In this document: one piece after another, positions 17,299 through 25,017 of the stretch
Layout: each line of letters opens with the position of its first letter
Position numbering within the stretch: position 1 is the first letter of the stretch
Origin: a virus
Length of the DNA stretch: 46,513 nucleotides
Direction: 5' to 3' (one strand)
Virus record (IMG/VR): IMGVR_UViG_3300037452_000083
Coordinates: 1-46,513 of that record
Position numbers and translations under genes: made by a program
The notes under the pieces: model-generated
Seen by the model: only the letters and a program-made list of their open reading frames with translations
The model's database searches: none
What the model was told of the DNA's origin: nothing

Positions 17299-19052
17299 TG
17301 CTATTCTCCACCCGCATGTGGAAACACTTGCTGTCAGCCCCCGCTGCCGCGCTTGGTTTGCTGCTGAGCGCGGCAGTTTGTTGTGGGCAGTCGGCCCCGC
17401 CAAATCTGCCGTCGCAGACTGTCTATGGACGACTTGGCATTGTAGGTCAGCCGCCAGGGCCGGGGCAGGCGATACCGTTTGCAATATTGCTGGCGCAGTT
17501 AAGTGCCGCAACCGGAAGCAATGTAGGATTTATTACGGTTCCGGGTGTCGGACTCATTCCTGTCGCAACTCCTTCCGCCGCTACCCTTTATGCCAGCCCC
17601 ACAGGAAGTGATTTAAATAATTATTGTTTCAATTCGGGGACGCCATGCACATTGAAGGGCGCCTGCATCGCTCGCGTTAAAGTCGCCACTTATTTTGTAA
17701 GCGAAGTCAATATCAGTCTTGCCGATGGCACGTACTCGGCGGTGGATAGCAACAATGCCCTTTGCACCGTCGTCGGTGACAATGGCGGAAACGCAACAAC
17801 CATTACCGCAATTGTAGGAGATTGCGCCACTCCAACCAATGTTATTTTATCAATCCCGGCAAACGATGTTGGATTCTACATCAAGGATTTGGGCATCGCG
17901 AGTATTTCATGCTTGGAAATGACAGGCGGCAACGGTTCAATTGGTATCGAAAATTCAGGACAGGGTGCGGTTTCTGATTACGACAAGGTTACATGGGGCG
18001 CATGGGGAACAGCTGGTATTCATGTGTCCATTGCCGGTGGTGGCTTTGTCAATCTAGGCGCCGACGGCGAGATAGTTGCCGGAAATTTTACCTCAAGTTT
18101 TCATATCGTCACTGTCGGTGCCGCCAGTTATTTTGCCGGCGGCCAGACAAATATTCCAAGCGCCGTCTCCTGGACTGGCGGTAATTGGATTAGCGCGGGA
18201 ACCGCAACAGGCGCTCAAATCAATCTAACAAATTGGTCCGTCACGGGTGCGGGTGTTGCTGGTAGTACCGGCGCACAGGCGACGTTCCAGGGGCCTGGAA
18301 TGCTGACCACCGCAGCAAGCGCCAGCTGCACATCAGTTCTGCCTGGCAGCGGCGGTTGCAGTCTGCTCAATGGGTTTCAAGACAGCGCCAATGACCCTCA
18401 AGGTCAAGCCTATAATCTACAGGCCGCGTCGGTTACCAATGCCAAACTGGCCAATCCCGCCACGACCGTCAACGGCCAGACCTGCACATTGGGGTCGACC
18501 TGCACGATCACGACCGGTAGCGGTGCGTCAATCTATCTGTGCACGATTACGGCGAGCAATTCCGCGGTGATGTCCTATGCTTCACCGAGTGCGGGGACGT
18601 GCACACTCAACAGTACATACACGTCTTATACTTTGGTCTTTCAGAACGTTGTTCCGGCTTCCAACGAAAAAATACTAGAGCTGGAAATTCATTCCGGGGG
18701 ATCGTTCAAGACAAGCGGTTATCTATCGAACTGGCTCGGATACGTCAACGGCAGCGGTGTGAACGGAGCTCCGACGACATATGTGCCGCTCTCATATCCC
18801 ACGGATACGAATGCAGCTTCTCTTGCAAATGCTGCTCCCGGCTATAGCGGCACGGTAACTATCACTACTCCATCCGCCAGCGGCATTAGTTGGGTCAATG
18901 CCCAATTCACATATATTGATGGCAACAGCCAAGTCTTGGGCGGCTTTGGTTCTGGCTTCTGGAATACGGCCGCCGTAGTTGATGGTTTTGAAGTCCTGAT
19001 GGATTCAGGCAATATCACGTCTGGTGCAATTCAAGTTTACGGGAACCAGTGA
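17295..19052 (+). CDS. Secreted beta-rich tail fibre or spike-like protein
   Basis: A 585-residue protein with a long signal peptide (hydrophobic core about residues 14-30, then Cys-Cys-Gly-Gln, possibly a lipobox-like end). From about residue 90 it has a Gly/Asn/Thr-rich beta-helix-like body (YASPTGSDLNNYCFNSGTPC, a start pattern of pectate-lyase-like tail proteins). Starts in ATGA overlap with the large internal protein, with an AGGAG site 8 bases upstream. It directly precedes the endolysin. Probably a receptor-binding or surface-binding protein; assignment rests on fold-like pattern and position. Confidence 0.65.
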   Translation: MMLFSTRMWKHLLSAPAAALGLLLSAAVCCGQSAPPNLPSQTVYGRLGIVGQPPGPGQAIPFAILLAQLSAATGSNVGFITVPGVGLIPVATPSAATLYASPTGSDLNNYCFNSGTPCTLKGACIARVKVATYFVSEVNISLADGTYSAVDSNNALCTVVGDNGGNATTITAIVGDCATPTNVILSIPANDVGFYIKDLGIASISCLEMTGGNGSIGIENSGQGAVSDYDKVTWGAWGTAGIHVSIAGGGFVNLGADGEIVAGNFTSSFHIVTVGAASYFAGGQTNIPSAVSWTGGNWISAGTATGAQINLTNWSVTGAGVAGSTGAQATFQGPGMLTTAASASCTSVLPGSGGCSLLNGFQDSANDPQGQAYNLQAASVTNAKLANPATTVNGQTCTLGSTCTITTGSGASIYLCTITASNSAVMSYASPSAGTCTLNSTYTSYTLVFQNVVPASNEKILELEIHSGGSFKTSGYLSNWLGYVNGSGVNGAPTTYVPLSYPTDTNAASLANAAPGYSGTVTITTPSASGISWVNAQFTYIDGNSQVLGGFGSGFWNTAAVVDGFEVLMDSGNITSGAIQVYGNQ

Positions 19053-19053
19053 C

Positions 19054-19635
19054 ATGCGCTATTCCGACATCTGGCCGCGCTACGCCAAATACTGGGACAC
19101 GATGACCATCAATGCCGGTCGCGTGCAGCAATTCACGGACGAGGCGCAGTTTGCGATCAACAACAAGGTCACCTATCAGGTTCTCGAATCCAAAACGCGC
19201 GTGCCGTGGCAAATGCTGGCCTGCATTCACCGCCGCGAGAGCGATGCAAATTTCAAGACCTATCTCGGCAACGGCCAATCGCTGACGATCAGAACAACCG
19301 AAGTCCCGGTTGGGCGCGGGCCGTTCACCGGCCCGAATGCGTTCGTCGATGGGGCTGTGGACGCGATCAACGTCGAAGGCTGGGGCAGCATCGGCGATTG
19401 GCGACTGGAAAAGCAGCTCTATTACATGCTGCTGTTCAATGGCGTCGGTAGTGAGAATTGGGGCCATCCGTCGTCGTACATCTGGGGCGGCACCAACATT
19501 CAACAGCCCGGCAAATGGATTCGCGATCATGTCTGGTCATCGACCGTCATGGATACACAAGCAGGCTGCGCGCCGCTGTTGCAGATGATCGCAAAGCTCG
19601 ATCCAACCGTGACCTTCACGCGAGAGACGGCATGA
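19054..19635 (+). CDS. Endolysin (lysozyme-like)
   Basis: The 193-residue form from ATG 19054, one base after the preceding stop, is preferred to an in-frame GTG at 19024 inside the upstream gene. MLACIHRRESDANF at residues 54-67 contains the catalytic-Glu context (E62) of a lysozyme/lytic-transglycosylase-like fold, followed by GNGQSLTIRTTEVPVGRGPF and WGSIGDWRLEKQLYYMLLFNG, a signature of lysozyme-family endolysins of rhizobial phages and prophages. It would cut host peptidoglycan. No signal peptide is present, so release needs the holin encoded two genes downstream. Confidence 0.85.
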   Translation: MRYSDIWPRYAKYWDTMTINAGRVQQFTDEAQFAINNKVTYQVLESKTRVPWQMLACIHRRESDANFKTYLGNGQSLTIRTTEVPVGRGPFTGPNAFVDGAVDAINVEGWGSIGDWRLEKQLYYMLLFNGVGSENWGHPSSYIWGGTNIQQPGKWIRDHVWSSTVMDTQAGCAPLLQMIAKLDPTVTFTRETA

Positions 19636-19925
19636 TGACTCCGGCACACTGGTTTTTCTTCGGCGTGGCTTGCATGGTCAATGCACCGGCAGACTGCACT
19701 CGGATCGTGTTTGATCACCCTATGGAGGTTACGGACCTTAGCAAGTTTAAGCCTGTAAATATAACAACTATGATGGCAGAAATTCCGCTCACGCCGCCGC
19801 TTGTTTTCGATAGCTTCGACGATTGCATGGATGCCATCCCAACAGAGTTTGACTTGCACAAACCATTTAAGGTCGAAGGGTCGGAGTGGGTTGAAATCGG
19901 CTGCACACAGAGAGAAACACCATGA
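19632..19925 (+). CDS. Lysis-region protein with short N-terminal hydrophobic segment
   Basis: A 97-residue protein overlapping the endolysin stop (ATGA) and overlapped by the holin start. Residues 5-15 are hydrophobic (AHWFFFGVACM) and the rest has four Cys and an acidic part (FDSFDDCMDAIP). It could be an exported disulfide-bonded lysis accessory. No family recognised. A second ATG lies one codon on. Confidence 0.6.
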   Translation: MMTPAHWFFFGVACMVNAPADCTRIVFDHPMEVTDLSKFKPVNITTMMAEIPLTPPLVFDSFDDCMDAIPTEFDLHKPFKVEGSEWVEIGCTQRETP

Positions 19926-20212
19926 GCGTGCGGGCAATCATTGCGGTCATGCTGACAGGGGCTTTTGTTGGACTACTATTTCTACTTGCGTGGCAAGGCA
20001 AAACTGACAGCGACACATTCAATCTGCTTGTCGGTGCACTGACCGGTGCCGCCCTGGGCCATGTCATCGGCTTCTACTTTGGTACGACCGAAAGCAGCGC
20101 CGTTAAGGACGACACGATCAAGATACAGGCCAAAACTGCGGCTGGGGATACACCGCCGCCAGCAACTCCGCCGGCTCCTGTTCCTCCAACCGTTGCTCCG
20201 CAGGGGCCGTAG
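19922..20212 (+). CDS. Putative holin, two transmembrane segments
   Basis: A 96-residue protein with hydrophobic helices at about residues 4-24 (IIAVMLTGAFVGLLFLLAW) and 33-53 (LLVGALTGAALGHVIGFYF), a charged middle (TTESSAVKDD) and a Pro/Ala-rich tail. Size, topology and place after the endolysin fit a class II holin or a DUF-type membrane protein common in rhizobial phage lysis cassettes. It is the last gene before a hairpin at 20223-20244. Confidence 0.7.
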   Translation: MSVRAIIAVMLTGAFVGLLFLLAWQGKTDSDTFNLLVGALTGAALGHVIGFYFGTTESSAVKDDTIKIQAKTAAGDTPPPATPPAPVPPTVAPQGP

Positions 20213-20222
20213 AAATATCCGG

Positions 20223-20244
20223 GGCGTGATATTTTTGTCACGCC
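20223..20244 (+). terminator. Hairpin after lysis genes, possible terminator
   Basis: A perfect 7-bp inverted repeat (GGCGTGA / TCACGCC) with an 8-base T-rich loop and TTTA after the stem, 10 bases after the holin stop. It has a weak T-tract, so termination may be partial. It separates the lysis genes from the outer-membrane-protein gene. Confidence 0.55.
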
Positions 20245-20296
20245 TTTAGGTTGCCGTCGTGGGTATGGTGTAGCGTCAATTCACAGGAGATACACC

Positions 20297-21106
20297 ATGC
20301 ACAAATTCCTTCTACTCACCGCGGCGCTGACTGCACTGGCAATGCCGGCCATGGCCGCGGATATGGCGGTCAAGGCGCCTCCATTGCCAGAGTTTGGCGG
20401 CGGCACCGGCTGGTACGTCGGCATTGGCTCGACCGCAGCCGTCGCTCAGTCGAACGTCAGCGGCACAAACGTCTTTGCATCGAGCTTGGCAACCGGCGGC
20501 CTTACTGCGGCCGGCGGCACGGTCGATGTGGCGGTCGGCTGGATCAGTCCTAAATTCAAGATCGAGTCTGACGGTTCGTGGCAGAACATCACGGGCACTA
20601 TCGCCACCGCATCCACGCCAACGTCCAGCGCGGCAAGCGCATGGGTTGCCAGCCGATGGTCTGCCTCGCAGGAAATCGGTGTCAATTTCAACCTGTTGCA
20701 AACGCTCACGGCGGTTCTGCCGTCGCTCAGTGGGGTTGCCTTCCCGAGCTTCACGCCGGTCATCCCGAGCAATATCCATGTTCTCAACCCGGCGACGCCG
20801 ATCCAGTTTGTCAGCGTCGGGCTTCGTGAATTCGGCGAACAGGGCGGCTTTGGTGCGGCCAACGGGCAATCCTGGGCGGTCGCCCCAATGTTGAAGACCG
20901 ACTTTCTGTGGCAGGCACTTAACAGTGCCGGCGCCAGTAGCGGCTTGGCCTTCGACGCTTTTGCCTGGGTTGCCTTCCCGGTCAAAGGCTTCACGCTCAA
21001 CAATGCTTTCTCGCCCAGCGGTGCGCCGACGATCGGAGCCGGTGCAAATCTCGGCACGCAATACGGGCTCGGCATGAAAGTGCTTTTCCCGGTCAAGGCG
21101 CTCTAA
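20297..21106 (+). CDS. Outer-membrane-type protein with rhizobial Omp signal sequence
   Basis: A 269-residue protein with a textbook signal peptide (cleavage after AMA, residues about 19-21), mature start ADMAVKAPPLPEF, the N-terminal pattern of rhizobial Omp25-like surface proteins. Then GWYVGIGSTAAVAQ and alternating hydrophobic strands to a C-terminal aromatic-hydrophobic stretch (QYGLGMKVLFPVKAL), fitting a beta barrel. The ribosome site AGGAGA is 9 bases before the ATG. It sits alone between two hairpins inside the lysis region, the arrangement of a moron gene. It could change host surface receptors (superinfection exclusion) or be a virion protein. Confidence 0.75.
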   Translation: MHKFLLLTAALTALAMPAMAADMAVKAPPLPEFGGGTGWYVGIGSTAAVAQSNVSGTNVFASSLATGGLTAAGGTVDVAVGWISPKFKIESDGSWQNITGTIATASTPTSSAASAWVASRWSASQEIGVNFNLLQTLTAVLPSLSGVAFPSFTPVIPSNIHVLNPATPIQFVSVGLREFGEQGGFGAANGQSWAVAPMLKTDFLWQALNSAGASSGLAFDAFAWVAFPVKGFTLNNAFSPSGAPTIGAGANLGTQYGLGMKVLFPVKAL

Positions 21107-21120
21107 GGGTTGAATGAATG

Positions 21121-21153
21121 GTATGGCCGAGCGTCAATGCCGGCCATACTTTT
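21121..21153 (+). terminator. Rho-independent terminator after outer-membrane-protein gene
   Basis: A perfect 9-bp stem (GTATGGCCG 21121-21129, CGGCCATAC 21141-21149), 11-base loop and TTTT tail 15 bases after the Omp-like stop. Together with the hairpin at 20223 it insulates this gene. Confidence 0.85.
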
Positions 21154-21179
21154 GTACCGGTACTTTCGGATGAGGACTG

Positions 21180-21404
21180 ATGCGCGCCGTCATACTTTTG
21201 CTTGCTGCCCAAACATTACTGTGGCCGTGGCAGCAGCACGTTCGGCACCATCATCGGCCGTCGTCTGCTCAGCCGGCCTCCCCGGATTGTGTTCAGATCA
21301 ACGCAGTAAAAAAAACTCTCTCGCCGGATCGGTATGAGCGGGCGCTTCGTTCGGCAACCAAAGAAGAACAAAAAATCATCATCGATTGCGCGGTGCAACC
21401 GTGA
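21180..21404 (+). CDS. Small exported protein, possible outer spanin-like
   Basis: A 74-residue protein with a hydrophobic N-terminus (residues 3-14) and a polar mature part with two Cys and a C-terminal helix (RYERALRSATKEEQKII). It overlaps the following TM/coiled-coil gene (GTGA). The pair of overlapping genes, one exported and one membrane-anchored, after the endolysin and holin resembles spanin pairs, but there is no clear lipobox here. Ribosome site GGATGAGG. Confidence 0.5.
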   Translation: MRAVILLLAAQTLLWPWQQHVRHHHRPSSAQPASPDCVQINAVKKTLSPDRYERALRSATKEEQKIIIDCAVQP

Positions 21405-21691
21405 TCGATATAGGGCCAACGACAAATGGCGACCGGCGACCTTACCGGATAAACGCCGCCACGATTGCGGCTGTGGCATCGGTCCTTGGAATTGTCGTTT
21501 ACCTGGGCGGCTTCATCAGTGGCTATATGCTGATGCGGCAAAACCTGACTGATCTGCAAGTTCACGTCGGTGAAATGCAAACAAGGATTGATGCCGTGTT
21601 GGACCGGCTGACACATGTGGAGGCTGACGCTCACTACACGGCACAAGGCATTGCAGATTTAAAAGCGTTGACGGCCGGGACAAAGCGTTAA
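21401..21691 (+). CDS. Membrane-anchored coiled-coil protein, possible inner spanin
   Basis: The GTG at 21401 overlaps the previous stop (GTGA); an in-frame TTG at 21386 is a worse choice. The 96-residue product has an N-terminal cytoplasmic part, one membrane helix (about residues 20-42, IAAVASVLGIVVYLGGFI) and a periplasmic heptad-like helix (LTDLQVHVGEMQTRIDAVL). This topology matches inner spanins (Rz-like) and holin-associated proteins. Confidence 0.6.
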   Translation: MIDIGPTTNGDRRPYRINAATIAAVASVLGIVVYLGGFISGYMLMRQNLTDLQVHVGEMQTRIDAVLDRLTHVEADAHYTAQGIADLKALTAGTKR

Positions 21692-21697
21692 TGCCCC

Positions 21698-21817
21698 ATG
21701 CCGTCCATCACGTTACCCGCCAACGGCAAATGCCCGCAATGCGGCGGTAAGATCAAGTCCTACTACGACGTAGGCAAGGAATTTGCGGGACCTAGTGCAC
21801 AGCTTAAGACCCCGTAA
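21698..21817 (+). CDS. Small zinc-ribbon-like protein
   Basis: A 39-residue ORF too short for standard callers. It contains CPQCGGKIKS at residues 12-21, a half zinc knuckle that often forms part of phage micro-proteins. It is the last rightward gene before convergent leftward genes. No strong ribosome site is seen. Confidence 0.45.
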   Translation: MPSITLPANGKCPQCGGKIKSYYDVGKEFAGPSAQLKTP

Positions 21818-22004
21818 CCGAAAGAGAAAAAATACTTGACAGAGAGGGTTCACACGGGAATCCCGAATCGCTATATTCCTCTCGCGGTCGTTGCTTGGTG
21901 ATAAGGGCCCCTGGGCACTTCCTAGCGGATAGCCAAGATCGCGGATTACGCCGGCCGCACTTTTCTTCCCCTCAATAGTGATGCTTCTTTCCGTGTGAGG
22001 TGGG
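21818..22004. other. Intergenic region between convergent gene sets
   Basis: 187 bases without a supported gene. It contains promoter-like boxes (see 21849-21877) and GC-rich palindromic stretches (GGGCCCCTGGGC). A leftward reading frame with a TTG start at 22054 (113 codons, running to 21713) crosses it, but it overlaps genes on both sides and has no ribosome site. A short untranslated RNA would fit. Confidence 0.35.
21849..21877 (+). promoter_or_regulatory. Candidate rightward promoter
   Basis: TTCACA at 21849-21854 and TATATT at 21872-21877 are 17 bases apart; a second TTGACA stands at 21836-21841. No rightward gene lies downstream, so a transcript would run into the convergent leftward genes. 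Confidence 0.4.
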
Positions 22005-22307
22005 CTAGCCGGGTTCGCTTCCGGTTCCGTCAAAACGACCAGTGAGACGGTCAAAGTAGTAGTCCCGGCCGTTCACCGACAAGCACGTGAAAAGCTCGCC
22101 GACCGACACCGCAATGTGTCGGTCGGCGAGCTGATCTTTAAATTCCATTTCGCGGATTGCGCCAGGCGCGCTGGCCCGATTGAGGACGCGCCCAAGCCAT
22201 TGCCGAGTGCGCCCAAGCCAAATCTCTATCCAGGTCGCATCACCCCGTGCGGCTCTTACGATCCGCTCAGAGGGGAAACGCAACACCTCACGCTGGACAT
22301 GAGTCAT
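22005..22307 (-). CDS. Hypothetical protein, leftward cluster
   Basis: 100 residues from the ATG at 22307. A longer frame upstream to 22529 overlaps the next gene and is Arg-rich noise. The C-terminus (VGELFTCLSVNGRDYYFDRL) looks like a real globular beta domain, possibly an HNH- or DUF-type module. Last gene of the first leftward cluster. No family recognised. Confidence 0.6.
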   Translation of the reverse strand: MTHVQREVLRFPSERIVRAARGDATWIEIWLGRTRQWLGRVLNRASAPGAIREMEFKDQLADRHIAVSVGELFTCLSVNGRDYYFDRLTGRFDGTGSEPG

Positions 22308-22428
22308 GCGGCTATAACCCCCAACCCCGATGAACGGTTCTGCGCAAAATATGGTTGATTTTGCGTTAAAGCGCCACCTTTTTCTTGGGTTTGCGAAGTC
22401 CAGATACCCCGGGTGTGGGATACTAGCG

Positions 22429-22782
22429 TCAAGAAGCCTGGTCCCTGACGCTCGGCGGCGCAAACTTAACGACAGCCGCGTCCTGTTTGGGCGGATGCGT
22501 CGCGCGCAACGTCTCCTGCGCTTCCGCAAAGATCACCTTCATCTTGGACTCGTACAGATCGACCTTGCGCATGGCCGCGTCGCGTTGCCGCACCAGCTTC
22601 TCAGCATATTTGCGCAGGTGTTCGTTCTCTTGCGAAACCGCCTGGAATGCCGTTTTGAGCGAGTCGTTCTCCGCTTCCAGACTGTCGTTGCGCTCGTAAA
22701 TCTGATCGACCTTGATCGTCAACGCGCTGGCCATTTCGATAGCACCAGCCCGCTCAGTGTCAGGGATTTCCTCGATGCTCAT
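22429..22782 (-). CDS. Coiled-coil protein
   Basis: A 117-residue protein, mostly one long heptad-repeat helix (residues about 25-90, IYERNDSLEAENDSLKTAF then QENEHLRKYAEKLVRQR). A strong ribosome site AGGAG precedes the ATG. Unknown function; such small coiled-coil proteins are common in early phage regions. Confidence 0.75.
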   Translation of the reverse strand: MSIEEIPDTERAGAIEMASALTIKVDQIYERNDSLEAENDSLKTAFQAVSQENEHLRKYAEKLVRQRDAAMRKVDLYESKMKVIFAEAQETLRATHPPKQDAAVVKFAPPSVRDQAS

Positions 22783-22815
22783 TCCCAGCTCCTTCGGTTA
22801 ATCTTGTTTAGTCGG

Positions 22816-22947
22816 CTAGGCTCGGCCGGCCATTTTGCAGTTTCGCGCTCTGCGTCCTGGGGGTCGTGGCCGACGGCAATTGGAACAGTTGTCACAGCCG
22901 ATTGGCTTTTGGTATCGACGCTTGCGGCGTTTTGATTTTGATGTCAT
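22816..22947 (-). CDS. Small basic Cys-rich protein
   Basis: A 43-residue ORF, very basic, with CDNCSNC at residues 18-24 and another Cys near the C-terminus, fitting a nucleic-acid-binding zinc knuckle. It fills the gap between two other leftward genes. The ribosome site is weak. Confidence 0.5.
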   Translation of the reverse strand: MTSKSKRRKRRYQKPIGCDNCSNCRRPRPPGRRARNCKMAGRA

Positions 22948-23016
22948 CCGACTGTTCTCTTGGATGCAGGGAAAATCAGGCGACGTGTGCCCAACTTTTT
23001 CCCGACATCTTGGCCA

Positions 23017-23349
23017 TTAGCATGTGAGAGGCTCTATCCGATCATCCTTGATCGAGAATGGTCCCTTGCGTCCCCATACTTGCAGATAAACTTCGTCTGC
23101 CAGTTCAGGTCGGCGCAAGATAGCCTCTCCGACTCCGTTGATGCCAAAGTAGGTGGCACCCTTTTCTTTCATCATGCCGTTGTTGCCGCCAAAAGTAATT
23201 GAGACTGCTACATGATCAAGAAGTTGGCGTAGCACCTTCCAATTGGTTTGCCGGTGGCCGCAATAAACGATAATGCCTTCCGCAATGAGATCGCAGTCCT
23301 CATCTTCGGCGAGGTCTTTCAGCACTCGTATGGCGGCCTTGGTCAACAT
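23017..23349 (-). CDS. Hypothetical protein, possible winged-helix type
   Basis: 110 residues. N-terminal helix-rich half (AAIRVLKDLAEDEDCDLI, then VLRQLLDHVAVSI) followed by a beta half ending in an acidic-basic tail. The early-region position and helix content would fit a small DNA-binding regulator, but no known motif is clear. Confidence 0.65.
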   Translation of the reverse strand: MLTKAAIRVLKDLAEDEDCDLIAEGIIVYCGHRQTNWKVLRQLLDHVAVSITFGGNNGMMKEKGATYFGINGVGEAILRRPELADEVYLQVWGRKGPFSIKDDRIEPLTC

Positions 23350-23362
23350 CCCGACATATCGC

Positions 23363-23500
23363 TTAACTGTCGTCGCCTTCGTTCATTTCGTCGGCCCATT
23401 CTTCCGCTTCCCAACGATAGCGGATTGGCCCTTCGCGGTAACCATCGGGACCAACAATATAGGACCATCCGGTGGGCTCTGTGATTACCTCGTACATCAT
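23363..23500 (-). CDS. Small acidic hypothetical protein
   Basis: A 45-residue ORF whose ATG overlaps the stop of the upstream gene (ATGA). Sequence is aromatic and acidic (WSYIVGPDGYREGPIRYRW near residues 12-30, then WADEMNEGDD). Compact beta-hairpin fold likely. No family recognised. Confidence 0.65.
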   Translation of the reverse strand: MMYEVITEPTGWSYIVGPDGYREGPIRYRWEAEEWADEMNEGDDS

Positions 23501-23748
23501 TCAGCCTTCCCTGCTTCCTGCTCATCAACCGCCGCCAACATCGCGAGCGCAGCATCTACCATTGCCCGATAGGCCGCCGGCAAACTGCCATTCCTATCGT
23601 CGCGCTCACATAAATTGAGCAGCACTTGTTTCAACGCCGCGATCACCTTCGCGTCGGTTTCGATCTTGGTTTCTGCTTTTTGCGCGCGCTGTACCCACGC
23701 TTCGTACAGGTCGGGGTGAACTGGACTTCGATTTTGTATATGGGCCAT
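23497..23748 (-). CDS. Small helical hypothetical protein
   Basis: 83 residues, mainly helical (HPDLYEAWVQRAQKAETKI, AYRAMVDAALAMLAAVDEQ). It follows the 75-residue gene and is translationally coupled to the next one. Confidence 0.7.
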   Translation of the reverse strand: MAHIQNRSPVHPDLYEAWVQRAQKAETKIETDAKVIAALKQVLLNLCERDDRNGSLPAAYRAMVDAALAMLAAVDEQEAGKAE

Positions 23749-23763
23749 GATTCTGCCTGCTGT

Positions 23764-23991
23764 TCAGGGATTAGACGGAAAGCGCGGCTGCGCTGTTTCG
23801 TCCCAAAACCAGAGGGGCGTAGGCAATCGCCAACTAGACCAGCGCGGCTCCCACATGAGGTCGTAGTTTAGGTCGCGGCGCCAGTCGGGCACAGGTGAGC
23901 CGCCGATAAGCCCAGGGTTACCCAGGGGCCACTCCGTCCGTATAGGTGCGGAGCCGGTTGTACGGCGGCTCGCCGATGCCGACATTGTCAT
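23764..23991 (-). CDS. Trp-rich small hypothetical protein
   Basis: 75 residues with a remarkable Trp/Pro/Arg content in the second half (DWRRDLNYDLMWEPRWSSW). Ribosome site AGAGGAC just upstream. Three bases separate it from the previous gene. Unknown function. Confidence 0.6.
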   Translation of the reverse strand: MTMSASASRRTTGSAPIRTEWPLGNPGLIGGSPVPDWRRDLNYDLMWEPRWSSWRLPTPLWFWDETAQPRFPSNP

Positions 23992-23993
23992 CG

Positions 23994-24143
23994 TTAGTCC
24001 TCTAGCTCAATATCCGTCTCAACAAAACAATCGCATGAGTCACAATACCATCCGCCGAATTTGCCTGGGGCATCATCATCAGGATCGGCGTACACCAATT
24101 TGCATGGGCCACCGCATACGGCACAACTGATCTGGCTGCTCAT
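23994..24143 (-). CDS. Small zinc-ribbon protein
   Basis: 49 residues with CAVCGGPC (7-14) and CDSCDC (34-39), a two-knuckle zinc ribbon, and an acidic tail. This fits a transcription- or nucleic-acid-associated phage micro-protein. Confidence 0.7.
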   Translation of the reverse strand: MSSQISCAVCGGPCKLVYADPDDDAPGKFGGWYCDSCDCFVETDIELED

Positions 24144-24149
24144 GGGGGT

Positions 24150-24458
24150 TTAGTGCCCGTCTGTTTGCATGTACCGGGCAAGCTGATCGAGTTTCTTCTG
24201 CCGCAAGTTGACGCTGACGATAGACGGCGCGATCTTCGCTTCCTGCGCCAGCGCGATCATCGTTTCCAGGTCCGCTATTTCCTCAGACAGGCGGTAGGCG
24301 TTCGTTTTCTTTTGGCCGGGCTGAACCTCGTCGCGGCCGAACCGTAGCAGCTTCGTCGCGCGCTGCTGAACCTCGGCGCATTCCTCGATGAGGATGGTTA
24401 GCAGCTCGCGCTCGTATGGCGTCGGCAACTCACATGGGGTTACATATCGTTCGGCCAT
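24150..24458 (-). CDS. MazG-like nucleotide pyrophosphohydrolase
   Basis: The ATG at 24458 is chosen because GGAGAT stands at the right distance before it; an in-frame ATG 12 bases upstream contains that site. The 102-residue all-helical protein has EECAEVQ (near residue 26) and EEIADLE (near residue 61), the paired acidic motifs (ExxE and ExxD) of MazG/all-alpha NTP pyrophosphatases that bind Mg and hydrolyse nucleotides, for example to clear dUTP or ppGpp-related nucleotides. Such genes are common in phages. Confidence 0.65.
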   Translation of the reverse strand: MAERYVTPCELPTPYERELLTILIEECAEVQQRATKLLRFGRDEVQPGQKKTNAYRLSEEIADLETMIALAQEAKIAPSIVSVNLRQKKLDQLARYMQTDGH

Positions 24459-24482
24459 CGAAATCTCCATGCTGTTGTGATG

Positions 24483-24626
24483 TCAGTGCATAATCGCCAT
24501 CAAGGGTCGCGCCACCCAGCCTACCCCTGCGGCGCCAAGGATCACGCCGAACAGAACGCCAACTGCAAAGCCGGCTACTTCTGGTATTTGCATTGCTGAT
24601 AATAACGCGCGCATTTGGTTCTCCAT
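24483..24626 (-). CDS. Small membrane protein
   Basis: A 47-residue ORF with one long hydrophobic Gly/Val-rich helix (about residues 17-39, VAGFAVGVLFGVILGAAGVG). An in-frame ATG at 24614 with GGAGAACC before it is a likely alternative start. Unknown role. Confidence 0.55.
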   Translation of the reverse strand: MENQMRALLSAMQIPEVAGFAVGVLFGVILGAAGVGWVARPLMAIMH

Positions 24627-24638
24627 ATTGACTACTGA

Positions 24639-24815
24639 TTAACGCCGGAACACGGGAATAGCGCCAGGATCGCCTTTCGCGCAAACAACCCAGCAGGCGT
24701 TCGGTGTTCCTGGATCAATCTCACGCAAGTAGGCAACTGGGTGCATTGGAGTAACGAGTGGCGTATCGTACTCGTATTCCTGCCCTGGATATGAAAACTC
24801 TCTGTTGCTGCTCAT
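24639..24815 (-). CDS. Small hypothetical protein
   Basis: 58 residues with a clear AGGAG ribosome site. Sequence begins MSSNREFSYPGQEYEYDTP and holds two Cys around a beta-rich core. Unknown family. Confidence 0.65.
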   Translation of the reverse strand: MSSNREFSYPGQEYEYDTPLVTPMHPVAYLREIDPGTPNACWVVCAKGDPGAIPVFRR

Positions 24816-24816
24816 G

Positions 24817-25017
24817 TTATTCTCCTGACGACATTGGACGGGTTAGCGCCTGATTGCTGTCGGCCGCCTTCAAGGCGCCGAGCGCGATCTTGTATGCGCG
24901 CGGATTGACGCCTTCGAGCCACCGAATTTTTTCAAGCGCAGTTCGGTATTGTTCCTTCTCCCTCACCAGCGCATTGTACGTGGCGGTCAGTTCTTCATAG
25001 GTGGGTTTTGTCGTCAT
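24817..25017 (-). CDS. Small coiled-coil protein
   Basis: 66 residues with a heptad-like helix (TYEELTATYNALVREKEQY) and a C-terminal segment (AYKIALGALKAADSN). Its ATG overlaps the upstream stop (ATGA), so it is translationally coupled. Confidence 0.7.
   Translation of the reverse strand: MTTKPTYEELTATYNALVREKEQYRTALEKIRWLEGVNPRAYKIALGALKAADSNQALTRPMSSGE

Noticed and set aside
21713-22054. 113-codon leftward frame with TTG start
   Set aside because: Overlaps genes on both sides, no ribosome site, and mixed composition. It cannot be excluded fully because part of it fills the convergent gap.
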